A stretch of DNA of 64,000 bases from Aalborgiella sp963841045 (GCA_963841045.1 CAWJBD010000013.1:124001-188000); one strand, 5' to 3'; counted from the stretch's first letter, positions 1 to 9,700 are shown. The notes: generated from the sequence alone by a model not told the origin. Numbers and translations are program-made.

Positions 1-13
1 AATATTTATATGC

Positions 14-69
14 TTTTTTTGCCTCTAGCCGGCGTATTGATTGCCTAGAGTGCTATCAAATATATAGCA
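14..69 (-). repeat. dispersed 55-bp two-hairpin repeat, copy 1
   Basis: This is a copy of the dispersed repeat found nine times in the window. Read on the minus strand it begins with a 6-bp stem (TGCTAT with ATAGCA), continues with the core AGGCAATCAATACGCCGGC, then TAGAGGC and a run of A. It lies between the left edge and nagZ. The gene it belongs to, if any, is outside the window. Confidence 0.85.
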
Positions 70-119
70 TTTGAAATGTAAACTAATATAAGTCGCTCAC
101 CAAGATCTAAGCACTCACT

Positions 120-1178
120 ATGAACCCACATGCTCCCCTCATCATCGACATAGCGGGTACGGTCCTTAGCAAAGTTGACCGTCAGCGTTTGCAACACCCA
201 CTGGTGGGTGGCTTGATTTTGTTTGCACGCAATTGGCAAAGCCGTGAACAGTTGACCGATTTGTGCGCCAGCATCAAACGCCTGCGTTCGGATTTGCTCA
301 TTTGTGTGGACCATGAAGGAGGACGCGTTCAGCGCTTCAAAACCGATGGGTTTACTCACTTGCCACCGATGCGCGTTTTAGGCGATTTGTGGATGAAGGA
401 CGCCATGCTAGCTACCAATGCGGCTACAGCTTGCGGCTATGTTTTGGGTGCAGAGTTGCGTGCATGCGGTGTGGATTTGAGCTTCACACCCGTACTGGAT
501 TTGGATTATGGTGAAAGCAGTGTGATAGGCGACCGTGCTTTTCACCGTGACGCACGCGTCACAGCATTGTTGGCAAAAAGCTTGATGCATGGCTTGCTGC
601 AAAGTGGCATGGCCAATTGCGGCAAGCATTTCCCTGGGCATGGTTTTGTGAAGGCCGATTCGCACACCGACATTCCTGTTGACAATCGCAGCCTGAAAAA
701 AATCATGGCAGACGATGCTGCACCCTACACGTGGCTCAACAGCAGCCTGGCCAGTGTGATGCCCGCGCATGTCATTTATCCCAAGGTGGATACACGCCCT
801 GCAGGCTTTTCTAAACCTTGGCTTGAAGATATTCTGCGTCAGCAGTGTCGTTTTACTGGCGCAGTTTTCAGTGACGATCTCAGTATGGCTGCTGCACGGC
901 TGATTGATGGCAAGTTGGTCAGCTATAGCGAAGCAGCCATTACCGCTTTGTCGGCTGGTTGTGACTTGGTTTTGCTTTGCAATCAATCACTCGATTCTGG
1001 ACTAGCCATAGATACTTTGATTGACGGCATGGTTGAAGCACAGATCACTGGGCGCTGGCAACCCGCTGAAACCAGTGAATTGCGCCGCTTGTCTCTGTTG
1101 CCCACATCCACACCACTAGAATGGAATGACCTGATGGTTCATGCGCCCTACATACAGGCTTTGGATTTACTGCCGTGA
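120..1178 (+). CDS. nagZ: beta-N-acetylhexosaminidase NagZ
   Basis: NagZ is a cytoplasmic glycoside hydrolase of family 3 that removes N-acetylglucosamine from anhydro-muropeptides during cell-wall recycling. The 352-residue protein has the usual length. It shows the family motif KHFPGHG at about residues 168-174, followed by the DSHTD segment that in this family supplies the acid/base dyad, and the nucleophile region FSDDLSM near residue 250. An early CVDHEGGRVQRF segment is also typical. The start ATG at 120 gives the conserved N-terminus (APLIIDIAG). It stands alone, 66 bases ahead of the antiporter on the same strand. Activity is inferred from motifs; the assignment is firm. Confidence 0.95.
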   Translation: MNPHAPLIIDIAGTVLSKVDRQRLQHPLVGGLILFARNWQSREQLTDLCASIKRLRSDLLICVDHEGGRVQRFKTDGFTHLPPMRVLGDLWMKDAMLATNAATACGYVLGAELRACGVDLSFTPVLDLDYGESSVIGDRAFHRDARVTALLAKSLMHGLLQSGMANCGKHFPGHGFVKADSHTDIPVDNRSLKKIMADDAAPYTWLNSSLASVMPAHVIYPKVDTRPAGFSKPWLEDILRQQCRFTGAVFSDDLSMAAARLIDGKLVSYSEAAITALSAGCDLVLLCNQSLDSGLAIDTLIDGMVEAQITGRWQPAETSELRRLSLLPTSTPLEWNDLMVHAPYIQALDLLP

Positions 1179-1244
1179 TTTTGCTCAGGATACAGAATTT
1201 GCATACCGCAAAGTTTTTATCACTTCAAGTTAACGCAACGATAC

Positions 1245-2461
1245 ATGCTCATCAACACAACTGAGATTTTTTTAATTGCGATGCTGATCATTTTCAGCTT
1301 GCCATACTTGGTATGGCGTATCGCCAAAACAGATTACTACGCACCTTTGGTTGTGGTGCAAATTATTGCTGGCATTTTGCTGGGTCCTGGCATTTTGGGT
1401 TCCATCTTCCCAGGGTATTACAACTTCGTTTTCACACCGCAAGTGATTCAATCACTCAATGGCATTGCGTGGTGGGCCGTGATGTTATTCGTCATGATCG
1501 CAGGCATCGAGCTAGATTTAAATAAAGCTTGGGAGCATCGTGTAGAAAGTTCAATCACAGCTGGTTTTGCGTTGGCAACGCCCTTGATATTTGGTTGTGG
1601 TGCGGCACTATTGCTTTTATTTGGTCCACTCAGTCATTCAGGGTGGATCGGTACCTCAAGCCAGAACTTGGCAATTCGTACTTGGCATCGGTATGGCTTG
1701 TGCAGTTACAGCGCTGCCGATATTGATTTTGTTGATGGAGAAATTACAGATTCTGCGGCAACCGATTGGTCAACGCATCTTGCGTTATGCCAGTTTGGAT
1801 GATGTCGCCATATGGGGCGTGTTGGCCATTATTTTGTTGGACTGGACCCGCGTCGGACGGCAGTTAGGGTTCTTTGTGATCTTTGCGATATTGACATTTC
1901 TGTACCGAAAGCTGATGCGTCAACTGCAAGAGCAAGACCGTTGGTATGTCGCTTTAATTTGGTTAGCCATGTGCAGCTTTGCTGCGGACTGGGCAGGATT
2001 GCACTTCATGGTGGGTGCTTTTTTAGCTGGTGCCGTGATGGATGCCCATTGGTTCAATCAAGAAAAAATGGACACCATGCGACACCATGTTTTGTTGCTG
2101 ATCATGCCGGTATTTTTCTTAAGTACAGGTTTAAAAACGAACTGGGCAATGGGAGGTGTGATGGTGTTTGCTGCGGCTGCCATTTTGCTATTGGCATCGG
2201 TTTATGGAAAGTTAGCTGGTGTTCACATTGCTGGCAAGGTTACTGAAATGGAACAAAGGCGATGCGTCCATCATCGGCTGGCTTTTACAAACCAAGGCTT
2301 TGATCATGATTATTTTTGTCAATATCCTGCTGGATAAAAACATCATTACGCAGGAAACATTCACTGCACTTTTGCTGATGGCTGTGGCCAGTACCATGAT
2401 CACGGTACCTGTGGTTTACCCAAAACTGCAAAAATTGAAATCGTTGATATTCAAAAATTAG
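1245..2461 (+). CDS. CPA2-type cation:proton antiporter, two frameshifts
   Basis: This is an inner-membrane cation/proton antiporter of the CPA2 (KefB/NapA-like) family, built of a dozen or so hydrophobic helices. The reading frame is broken twice. The first part runs from 1245 to about 1650, the second from there to about 2238, the third to the stop at 2461. Joining them by removing one base near 1650-1653 and one near 2236-2240 gives an uninterrupted protein of about 405 residues with no other defect. Helices with the AGIELDL and HFMVGAFLAGAVMDA segments match the family's core. The breaks may be sequence errors or a recent pseudogene. Substrate (K+ or Na+) cannot be told. Confidence 0.8.
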
Positions 2462-2527
2462 ATCGACTGCGACAAAGCGCTGTTGCAATAATCGTTAGCA
2501 TCCAAGCCAAATACCGATCAAGCATAA

Positions 2528-2557
2528 AAAAAGCCCACCAGTTTTGGTGGGCTTTTT
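2528..2557. terminator. bidirectional rho-independent terminator
   Basis: A 13-bp perfect stem (AAAAAGCCCACCA pairing with its complement) around a 4-base loop ends in T runs on both strands. It lies just behind the CCA end of the minus-strand tRNA-fMet gene and 67 bases behind the plus-strand antiporter gene, so it can stop both transcripts. Confidence 0.9.
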
Positions 2558-2563
2558 ATTAAG

Positions 2564-2640
<77 letters not shown>

Positions 2641-2667
2641 TTAAGAGGGTCTATTTTAACAGACTTA

Positions 2668-3066
2668 TCAAGCTTTCGCTTCGGTGCTGGCAACTACTTC
2701 GGCTGTATCTGGACGATCAACCAATTCAACCAAGGCCATGGGTGCATTGTCACCAACGCGGAATCCCATTTTCAGAATACGCGTGTAACCACCTGGACGT
2801 GTTGCGAAGCGCGGTCCCAAATCAGCAAATAATTTGACAACTGAATCGCGGTCACGCAGGCGATTAAAAGCCATACGTTTGTTGGACAAGCTGGGTGTTT
2901 TAGCCAAAGTAATCATAGGCTCGATCACGCGGCGCAACTCTTTTGCTTTTGGCAATGTTGTTTTGATGACTTCATGCTCAATGAGAGAGTTCATCATATT
3001 GCGCAACATCGCTAAACGATGTTCGCTGGTTCTGTTTAATTTTCTTAATCCGTATCCGTGACGCAT
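2668..3066 (-). CDS. rplQ: 50S ribosomal protein L17
   Basis: L17 is a structural protein of the large ribosomal subunit. The 132-residue product begins MRHGYGLRKLNRTSEHR, the conserved L17 start, and carries the body motifs LRNMMNSLIEHEVIKTT and ARPGGYTRILK-like (TRPGGYTRILKMGFR). It is the last protein gene of the alpha operon, behind rpoA as in most bacteria, and is followed by the initiator tRNA gene. Confidence 0.98.
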   Translation of the reverse strand: MRHGYGLRKLNRTSEHRLAMLRNMMNSLIEHEVIKTTLPKAKELRRVIEPMITLAKTPSLSNKRMAFNRLRDRDSVVKLFADLGPRFATRPGGYTRILKMGFRVGDNAPMALVELVDRPDTAEVVASTEAKA

Positions 3067-3146
3067 GGTATTTTCCTTTTATGTGGACAGCCGTATCAGG
3101 TACTGTCCGATATTGCAACCTAACTGAATGGTTGTTTAATGGTTAA

Positions 3147-4139
3147 TTATGGTTTATCCAAACCTGCTGGTGGCCAGCTTTCGAGCTTCATGCCCAAAGT
3201 CAAACCACGAGAAGCCAAGACTTCCTTGATTTCATTGAGCGATTTACGACCTAAATTTGGTGTTTTTAACAACTCATTTTCAGAACGTTGAATCAAATCA
3301 CCGATGTAGTAAATGTTTTCCGCTTTGAGGCAGTTGGCAGAACGCACAGTGAGCTCAAGCTCGTCCACTGGACGCAACAGCAATGGGTCAAACTGTTGTG
3401 CATTTCGAGCTGAACTTGGTGCATCAAATGCAGCCAATTCACTGCCTTCAAGTTGTGCAAATACGGCCAATTGCTCGACCAAGATCTTAGCTGATGAACG
3501 CACCGCATCTTCTGCATTGATTGCGCCATTGGTTTCAATTTCAATGACCAATTTATCCAAATCGGTACGCTGTTCTACACGTGCGCTTTCCACTGAATAG
3601 CTAACGCGTGATACAGGAGAAAACGACGCGTCGAGCACAATGCGGCCAATAGACTTGTTTGGCTCGTCGCCAAAACGACGCATGGTTCCCGGTACGTAGC
3701 CACGACCTTTTTCTATCTTAATCTGCATGTCCAACTTACCGCCTTGCGATAAATTAGCAATGATGTGGTCAGGATTGACGATTTCAACATCATGCGGAGT
3801 TTGTATATCAGCTGCAGTCACGGCACCTTCACCGTCTTTCCGTAAGCTTAAAGTCACTTCATCACGGTTGTGCAATTTGAATACAACGCCTTTGAGGTTC
3901 AATAAAATGTTCACAACATCTTCTTGCACGCCATCAATAGACGAGTACTCATGCAAAACACCTGCAATGGTGACCTCAGTAGGCGCGTAACCTACCATTG
4001 ATGACAGCAATACGCGGCGTAAAGCATTACCCAATGTATGACCATAGCCACGCTCAAAGGGCTCCAAAGTAACCTTGGCACGATTGGCACTGAGCTGCTC
4101 TACGTGAATGGCTTTAGGTTTCAATAAATTTGCTTGCAT
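3147..4139 (-). CDS. rpoA: DNA-directed RNA polymerase subunit alpha
   Basis: Alpha is the assembly platform of RNA polymerase and contacts promoter UP elements and activators through its C-terminal domain. The 330 residues match the usual length. The N-terminal domain (about 1-235) has EPFERGYGHTLGNALRRVLLSS, the dimerisation segment; the C-terminal domain (about 250-325) has the helix-hairpin-helix stretch TPNLGRKSLNEIKEVLASRGL. It sits between rpsD and rplQ in the standard alpha operon order. Confidence 0.99.
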   Translation of the reverse strand: MQANLLKPKAIHVEQLSANRAKVTLEPFERGYGHTLGNALRRVLLSSMVGYAPTEVTIAGVLHEYSSIDGVQEDVVNILLNLKGVVFKLHNRDEVTLSLRKDGEGAVTAADIQTPHDVEIVNPDHIIANLSQGGKLDMQIKIEKGRGYVPGTMRRFGDEPNKSIGRIVLDASFSPVSRVSYSVESARVEQRTDLDKLVIEIETNGAINAEDAVRSSAKILVEQLAVFAQLEGSELAAFDAPSSARNAQQFDPLLLRPVDELELTVRSANCLKAENIYYIGDLIQRSENELLKTPNLGRKSLNEIKEVLASRGLTLGMKLESWPPAGLDKP

Positions 4140-4242
4140 ATTAATTTCCTCTCAATACCCCCAGCTCGTTACGCCGGTAAGGCTGGTGAAGCCCCCAAAC
4201 TTGCAAATGCGAAGCAAGCTAAAGGACTAATTAAAATGATTC

Positions 4243-4866
4243 TTAGCGAGAATACAACTCAACAATGAGCGATTCATTGATATCAGCACCGAACTCATCG
4301 CGGTCAGGTGATTTCTTGAAAGTGCCTGTCGCTTTGTCAACGTTCACTTCAACCCAAGCAGGCATGCCCACTTGAGTTGCCAATTGCAACGCTTCAGTAA
4401 TACGGGCTTGTGCTTTAGACTTATCGCGAACAGCGATCACATCGCCAGATTTCACGGAGTAAGAAGGAATGTTGACGCTTTGTCCATTGACCGTCATCGC
4501 TTTGTGCGATACCAATTGACGGGCTTCTGCACGTGTTGATCCAAATCCCATGCGGTAAACCACATTGTCCAAACGTGATTCAAGCAATGTCAGCAAGTTC
4601 GCGCCTGTATTCCCTTTGCGACGATCCGCTTCAGCAAAATAACGACGGAATTGGCGCTCCAAAATACCGTACATGCGTTTGACTTTTTGCTTTTCGCGCA
4701 ATTGCAAACCGAAATCAGAAGTGCGAGCACCTGAAGTGCGTCCGTGCTGACCTGGTTTAGAGTCAAATTTGGCTTTGTCGCTGATAGAGCGGCGAGCGCT
4801 TTTCAGGAATAAATCGGTGCCTTCACGGCGTGAGAGTTTGGCTTTAGGGCCTAAGTAACGTGCCAC
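4243..4866 (-). CDS. rpsD: 30S ribosomal protein S4
   Basis: S4 is a primary 16S rRNA binding protein that nucleates small-subunit assembly and, in several bacteria, represses its own operon. The 207-residue protein starts MARYLGPKAKLSRREGTDL. It has the S4 RNA-binding domain around residues 97-160 (LESRLDNVVYRMGFGSTRAEARQLVSH). It precedes rpoA. No zinc-binding cysteine cluster is present, so it is the zinc-free form. The long gap to rpsK (about 116 bases) is larger than elsewhere in the cluster. Confidence 0.98.
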   Translation of the reverse strand: MARYLGPKAKLSRREGTDLFLKSARRSISDKAKFDSKPGQHGRTSGARTSDFGLQLREKQKVKRMYGILERQFRRYFAEADRRKGNTGANLLTLLESRLDNVVYRMGFGSTRAEARQLVSHKAMTVNGQSVNIPSYSVKSGDVIAVRDKSKAQARITEALQLATQVGMPAWVEVNVDKATGTFKKSPDRDEFGADINESLIVELYSR

Positions 4867-4982
4867 TTGAATATCCTTATAAATCGTCTTCCACAGGACT
4901 GGCTGTGGGAGCTACCAACAGACTTGTTTGTAGCGGTGGGCTTGATGAAATGTTGAAAATTTAACTAAAACGATGTCTTAGA

Positions 4983-5387
4983 TTAAATACGACGGCGCTT
5001 TTGTGGTCTGCATCCGTTATGCGGTACAGGTGTCACATCAGCAATAGAGTTGATGCGAATACCCAATGCACCGAGTGCACGAACAGAGGATTCACGGCCA
5101 GGGCCAGGACCTTTAATTTCGACATCAACGTTTTTGATGCCTTGCTCAATAGCTGCACGTCCAGCAACTTCAGAAGCAACTTGCGCTGCAAAAGGAGTTG
5201 ATTTGCGAGAGCCTTTGAAACCTTGACCACCTGATGACGCCCATGCCAAAGAGTTACCTTGGCGATCTGTGATCGTAATGATGGTGTTGTTAAATGAAGC
5301 ATGCACGTGCGCAATGCCATCTGCTACGTTCTTACGAACTTTTTTACGTACGCGTTGTGCCGCGCTATTGGCTGGTGATTTTGCCAT
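4983..5387 (-). CDS. rpsK: 30S ribosomal protein S11
   Basis: S11 forms part of the platform of the small subunit near the mRNA exit. The 134-residue product carries the highly conserved segments GIAHVHASFNNTIITITD and GPGPGRESSVRAL and ends NGCRPQKRRRI, the standard S11 tail. It lies between rpsM (17-base gap) and rpsD. Confidence 0.98.
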   Translation of the reverse strand: MAKSPANSAAQRVRKKVRKNVADGIAHVHASFNNTIITITDRQGNSLAWASSGGQGFKGSRKSTPFAAQVASEVAGRAAIEQGIKNVDVEIKGPGPGRESSVRALGALGIRINSIADVTPVPHNGCRPQKRRRI

Positions 5388-5404
5388 GATGTAGTTCTAC
5401 CCGT

Positions 5405-5770
5405 TTATTTTTTCAATGAAGCTGCTGCTTTGCGTGGACCCTTGCGAGTACGTGCATTGGTACGTGTTCTTTGGCCACGCATTGGCAAGCCACGGCGATG
5501 ACGAAAGCCTCTGTAGCAACCGATATCCATCAAACGCTTGATGTTCATGGTTGTCTCACGGCGCAAATCGCCTTCAATGGTGAAGGCAGCGATTTGATCG
5601 CGAATTTTTTCCAAATCGCCATCAGTCAAATCTTTGATTTTTTTAGCGAACGCAATGTCACATGCAACGCAAATTTTGCGTGCGCGTGTGCGACCTATAC
5701 CATAAATCGCTGTTAAACCAATCTCAGCATGCTGATGCTGGGGGATATTAATACCTGCTATACGTGCCAT
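5405..5770 (-). CDS. rpsM: 30S ribosomal protein S13
   Basis: S13 is in the head of the small subunit and contacts the P-site tRNA and the large subunit. The 121-residue protein begins MARIAGINIPQHQHAEIGLT and ends in the basic tail with RRGLPMRGQRTRTNARTRKG. It opens the alpha operon proper, behind rpmJ, as expected. Confidence 0.98.
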   Translation of the reverse strand: MARIAGINIPQHQHAEIGLTAIYGIGRTRARKICVACDIAFAKKIKDLTDGDLEKIRDQIAAFTIEGDLRRETTMNIKRLMDIGCYRGFRHRRGLPMRGQRTRTNARTRKGPRKAAASLKK

Positions 5771-5816
5771 AATTTTCCTAAGTGGATTTCCTAATTGCTA
5801 GCTAATAACTTACTGA

Positions 5817-5930
5817 TCAACCTTGACGCTGTTTATGTCGCGCATCTGTACAGATGACACGAACAACGCCTTTACGACGGATGATTTTGCAGTTGCGGCA
5901 AATTTTTTTGACCGAAGCCGAAACCTTCAT
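5817..5930 (-). CDS. rpmJ: 50S ribosomal protein L36
   Basis: This 37-codon gene encodes a small zinc-ribbon protein of the large subunit. The translation begins MKVSASVKKICRNCK and has the four zinc ligands C-x2-C, then C and H near the end (CTDARH), so it is the zinc-binding type. It lies in its normal place between infA and rpsM, 46 bases in front of the latter. It was found by reading the gap between those genes. Confidence 0.96.
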   Translation of the reverse strand: MKVSASVKKICRNCKIIRRKGVVRVICTDARHKQRQG

Positions 5931-5987
5931 GCGATACTCCTAATTTACAAACTCAATATACGCTTACAAAGCGCGAATACATTAAAA

Positions 5988-6206
5988 CTACTTGGCGCGA
6001 AACACAATTCTTGCCCTTGTTAAATCATAGGGCGTCAACTCAACTGTTACCTTATCACCAGGCAAAATTCGAATGTAGTGCATCCGCATTTTTCCAGAAA
6101 TGTGTCCTAACACAATATGACCATTTTCTAACTTGACCCTGAATGTCGCATTTGGCAAATTTTCTACAATTTCACCTGCCATTTGTATAACGTCGTCTTT
6201 TGACAT
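5988..6206 (-). CDS. infA: translation initiation factor IF-1
   Basis: IF-1 binds the A site of the small subunit during initiation. The 72-residue protein is one OB-fold, beginning MSKDDVIQMAGEIVENLPNA and containing GKMRMHYIRILPGDKV, both characteristic. It starts five bases after the secY stop codon and is followed by rpmJ. The second residue is S and the family length is exact, so the start is secure. Confidence 0.98.
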   Translation of the reverse strand: MSKDDVIQMAGEIVENLPNATFRVKLENGHIVLGHISGKMRMHYIRILPGDKVTVELTPYDLTRARIVFRAK

Positions 6207-6211
6207 AACTG

Positions 6212-7531
6212 TTATGAACCTAACGACGTTTTAAAATTCGCCTTCTTCAAGAGTGAGTCATATTGCTGTGACATCAAATAGTTTTGTACTTGCGCCATGA
6301 AATCCATGGTCACAACCACAATAATCAAAAGCGAAGTACCACCAAAATAGAACGGAACATTATATTTTAATATTAAAAACTCTGGCAGCAAACAAACAAA
6401 CGTGATATACAAAGCGCCGACAAAGGTCAATCTCAATAAAATTTTGTCGATGTATTTTGCAGTTTGATCACCTGGACGAATACCAGGAACAAACGCACCA
6501 CTCTTCTTCAAATTATCAGCCGTTTCTCTGCTATTGAAGACCAACGCGGTATAGAAAAAGCAGAAGAAAATAATCGCTGCAGCGTAAAACATCACATAAA
6601 TTGGTTGCCCTGGAGCCAACATGGCTGCAGCATCTTTCAACCAACGCATTGAATCACCCGTGCTTAACCAACTTACTAAGGTGGCAGGCAACAGGATAAT
6701 CGACGAAGCAAAAATTGGAGGTATCACACCAGCCATATTGAGTTTCAATGGCAAGTGCGAAGATTGACCACCATAAACTTTGTTACCGACCTGACGGCGA
6801 GCATAGTTGACCAAAATCTTTCTCTGTCCACGTTCAATAAACACTACAAAATAAGTAACAAGGATGACCACCGCGACAATAACGATAGCGACAAATACAT
6901 TCATAGCACCTGTGCGAACCAATTCAGACAATCCACCAATAGCGCTAGGCAATCCGGCAGCGATGCCAGCGAAAATTAAAATCGAAATACCATTTCCCAA
7001 TCCGCGCTCTGTGATTTGTTCACCTAACCACATCAGAAACATGGTGCCTGCAGTTAGGCTTACCACCGTCGTCATGCGAAAACCCATACCAGGATCGATC
7101 ACCATACCTGGCGAGCTTTCAAGCGCAATCGCAATGCTTAAAGTTTGAAACAAGGCCAAAGCTAAAGTGCCGTATCGTGTGTATTGTGTAATTTTTCTAC
7201 GACCAGCTTCACCCTCTTTTTTCATTTGCTCAAAAGCAGGTACAACGTATCCCAGCAACTGCATAATGATGGATGCAGAAATATAGGGCATGATACCTAG
7301 TGCAAAAATAGTAAATCTTGACAACGCTCCACCAGAGAACATATTGATCAAATTCAATATTCCGCCCTCTTGCTGCTTAAAGAATTCTTGCAAAGCATCC
7401 GGATTAATCCCGGGAACTGGTATATGCGCACCCAGCCTGTAAACCACCAATGCCAAGAGCAAAAATACCAAGCGGCGACGCAGGTCACCATACTTGTCTG
7501 TTTTTGCTAATGTCTTTGCGCTAGTAGCCAC
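6212..7531 (-). CDS. secY: protein translocase subunit SecY
   Basis: SecY is the channel of the Sec translocase in the inner membrane. The 439-residue protein shows ten hydrophobic helices. Landmarks are the plug-side region MPYISASIIMQLL, the cytoplasmic loop FIERGQRKILVNYARRQVG and the sequence VSWLSTGDSMRW. It lies between rplO and infA, the standard position at the end of the spc operon. Membrane topology is inferred from the sequence. Confidence 0.98.
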   Translation of the reverse strand: MATSAKTLAKTDKYGDLRRRLVFLLLALVVYRLGAHIPVPGINPDALQEFFKQQEGGILNLINMFSGGALSRFTIFALGIMPYISASIIMQLLGYVVPAFEQMKKEGEAGRRKITQYTRYGTLALALFQTLSIAIALESSPGMVIDPGMGFRMTTVVSLTAGTMFLMWLGEQITERGLGNGISILIFAGIAAGLPSAIGGLSELVRTGAMNVFVAIVIVAVVILVTYFVVFIERGQRKILVNYARRQVGNKVYGGQSSHLPLKLNMAGVIPPIFASSIILLPATLVSWLSTGDSMRWLKDAAAMLAPGQPIYVMFYAAAIIFFCFFYTALVFNSRETADNLKKSGAFVPGIRPGDQTAKYIDKILLRLTFVGALYITFVCLLPEFLILKYNVPFYFGGTSLLIIVVVTMDFMAQVQNYLMSQQYDSLLKKANFKTSLGS

Positions 7532-7558
7532 GTTGATATCCTGTTGAATCAGTAACGA

Positions 7559-7999
7559 TTACGCTAACGCAACGATGCTGCCGCCAGCCGACTCAATAGC
7601 AGCTTTTGCGCCAACAGTGGCACCAATACCGGTCAATTTGACGGCGCGCTTAATATCACCTGACTTGATAACCTTAACGACTTTTACCTGCTCTGCAACC
7701 AGCCCTGCTTGTTTCAATGCTAAAACATCGACTTCAGCCTGACCCAACATTTCTAAGGCGCTTAATGTAATTTCTGCATTGTATTTAAGCAAATGGGATT
7801 TAAAGCCACGTTTTGGCAAACGACGTTGCATTGGCATTTGACCGCCTTCAAAGCCCACTTTGTGATATCCACCAGTACGTGACTTTTGTCCCTTATGACC
7901 ACGACCTGCAGTCTTGCCAATGCCAGAACCGATACCACGACCAACGCGACGTTTGTAGTGCTTAGCGCCATCTGCTGGCTTGATGTTATTTAATTCCAT
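7559..7999 (-). CDS. rplO: 50S ribosomal protein L15
   Basis: L15 binds 23S rRNA late in large-subunit assembly. I place the start at the ATG at 7999, giving 146 residues beginning MELNNIKPADGAK, the conserved L15 N-terminus; a longer open frame upstream overlaps rpmD and adds twelve residues unlike the family. The glycine/arginine-rich loop (RRVGRGIGSGIGKTAGRGHK) is present. The gene is between rpmD and secY. Confidence 0.97.
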   Translation of the reverse strand: MELNNIKPADGAKHYKRRVGRGIGSGIGKTAGRGHKGQKSRTGGYHKVGFEGGQMPMQRRLPKRGFKSHLLKYNAEITLSALEMLGQAEVDVLALKQAGLVAEQVKVVKVIKSGDIKRAVKLTGIGATVGAKAAIESAGGSIVALA

Positions 8000-8009
8000 C
8001 GTATGCCTC

Positions 8010-8192
8010 TTAAAGTACTTTGACCATGTAGTCAATCTTGTTGATCATTCCACGCACTGCAGGTGTATCAACCAATTCACTGGTGCTATTTAGTTTGCGC
8101 AAACCTAATCCACGCACTGTCGCACGATGAGACTCTTTACAGCCAATTGGGCTACGCACCAATTGCAATTTGACAGTTTTTTGTGTCGTCAT
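8010..8192 (-). CDS. rpmD: 50S ribosomal protein L30
   Basis: L30 is a small protein of the large subunit. The ATG at 8192 gives 60 residues beginning MTTQKTVKLQLVRSPIGC, the right length and start; a TTG four codons earlier is not needed. The motif LRKLNSTSELVDTPAVRGMI is typical. It sits between rpsE and rplO. Confidence 0.97.
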   Translation of the reverse strand: MTTQKTVKLQLVRSPIGCKESHRATVRGLGLRKLNSTSELVDTPAVRGMINKIDYMVKVL

Positions 8193-8204
8193 TTTGTAAT
8201 CCAA

Positions 8205-8729
8205 TTAAGCAAATATATCTTCGACGCTTTTGCCACGCTTGGCAGCAACATTCGCCGGTGTGGTCACTTTTTGCAAGGCATCCAAAGTGGCGCGTACCAT
8301 GTTGTACGGATTGCTAGATCCGTGGCTCTTCGCCACAATATCTGTCACACCCACAACTTCAAAAACAGCGCGCATTGGACCGCCAGCAATAATGCCCGTA
8401 CCTTTTGGTGCAGGTGCCAACATAACACTGGCAGCACCATGATGACCCATTACTTTGTGGTGAATCGAGCCATTTTTCAATGACACTTTGACCAATTGCC
8501 GGCGAGATTCTTCCATCGCCTTTTGTACGGCTGTTGGCACTTCTTTAGACTTGCCCTTGCCCATACCAACGCGACCATCGCCATCACCCACAACGGTGAG
8601 TGCCGCAAAACCGAGAATACGACCACCTTTGACAACTTTTGTTACGCGATTGATAGCAATCATCTTTTCGCGCATGCCGTCTTCTGGACCGTCTGCTTTA
8701 CCTTGCATTTTTGCTTGTACTTTTGCCAT
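8205..8729 (-). CDS. rpsE: 30S ribosomal protein S5
   Basis: S5 takes part in decoding fidelity and lies at the mRNA entry side of the small subunit. The 174-residue protein has the double-stranded RNA-binding-like N-terminal domain (MIAINRVTKVVKGGRILGFA) and the C-terminal domain with GGPMRAVFEVVGVTDI and SSNPYNMVRATLDAL. Its place between rplR and rpmD is standard. Confidence 0.98.
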   Translation of the reverse strand: MAKVQAKMQGKADGPEDGMREKMIAINRVTKVVKGGRILGFAALTVVGDGDGRVGMGKGKSKEVPTAVQKAMEESRRQLVKVSLKNGSIHHKVMGHHGAASVMLAPAPKGTGIIAGGPMRAVFEVVGVTDIVAKSHGSSNPYNMVRATLDALQKVTTPANVAAKRGKSVEDIFA

Positions 8730-8756
8730 GTGATTTTCCTATTTCGCCTATTAAGC

Positions 8757-9122
8757 TTAAAACTGCATACCAGCTTCACGTGCCGCATCAGCCAAAGCTT
8801 TTACGCGTCCATGATAGGCATAACCAGCTCTGTCAAAAGCCACTTTTTCAACTCCGGCAGCTTTCGCCTTTTCGGCGATTACTTTGCCAACAACTTTAGC
8901 CGCATCAACATCACCAGCCTTACCTGCCGCGCCCAGCAAGGCACGAACAGTTTCTTGAGCTGTTGAAGCTGTTGCAAGTACTTTTGTACCGCAACCAGAT
9001 ATGACGGATGCATAAATATGAGAGTTTGTACGGTTTACGGTGAGACGAGCAACGCCTTGTGTAGCAATGCGAATGCGAGTCTGACGTGACCGGCGTAAAC
9101 GTTGTTCTTTTTTGGTCAACAT
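8757..9122 (-). CDS. rplR: 50S ribosomal protein L18
   Basis: L18 binds 5S rRNA and helps dock it on the large subunit. The 121-residue protein begins MLTKKEQRLRRSRQTR and ends with the conserved FDRAGYAYHGRVKALADAAR. It lies between rplF and rpsE. Confidence 0.98.
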   Translation of the reverse strand: MLTKKEQRLRRSRQTRIRIATQGVARLTVNRTNSHIYASVISGCGTKVLATASTAQETVRALLGAAGKAGDVDAAKVVGKVIAEKAKAAGVEKVAFDRAGYAYHGRVKALADAAREAGMQF

Positions 9123-9133
9123 GTTGCAGATCC

Positions 9134-9667
9134 TTATTTCTTCTTAGTCTCTTTGATTGAAATTGTTTCGTCCGAATAACGAATTCCTTTGCCCTTATAT
9201 GGCTCTGGAGGACGAACAGCACGAATCTCAGCAGCAATTTGACCCACACGTTGACGATCAGCGCCTTTAATGACGATTTCAGTAGGCGTTGGTGTCTCAA
9301 CTTTGATGCCTGCTGGCATTTCTTTATTAACAGGATGCGAGTAACCCACCGCTAAATTTAAAGCATTCGCGGAAGATGTGGCTTTGTAGCCAACCCCAAT
9401 CAAAGTCAACTTTTTCTCGAATCCTTTGGTGACACCAATGATCATGTTGTTAACCAACTGACGCATCGTGCCAGACATGGCATTCGCTTCACGCGAATCG
9501 TTTTGTGGGGCAAATGTCAGAACACCTGCATTGCTCACAATATTAACCAAAGCATTGTTGGCCAGCGACAAAACACCGCCAGATCCTTTAACACTCACTT
9601 GACCGTCTTTAATCACCACCTCAACGCCCGAAGGAATTGACACTGGCATTTTTGCTATACGTGACAT
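9134..9667 (-). CDS. rplF: 50S ribosomal protein L6
   Basis: L6 sits near the factor-binding site of the large subunit. The 177-residue product has two repeated domains and the signature PEPYKGKGIRYSDE near its end. It begins MSRIAKMPVSIPSGVEV and lies between rpsH and rplR, as expected for the spc operon. Confidence 0.98.
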   Translation of the reverse strand: MSRIAKMPVSIPSGVEVVIKDGQVSVKGSGGVLSLANNALVNIVSNAGVLTFAPQNDSREANAMSGTMRQLVNNMIIGVTKGFEKKLTLIGVGYKATSSANALNLAVGYSHPVNKEMPAGIKVETPTPTEIVIKGADRQRVGQIAAEIRAVRPPEPYKGKGIRYSDETISIKETKKK

Positions 9668-9700
9668 TTATTTTTCTCCTGTGTGCCGTGCAAATATTAA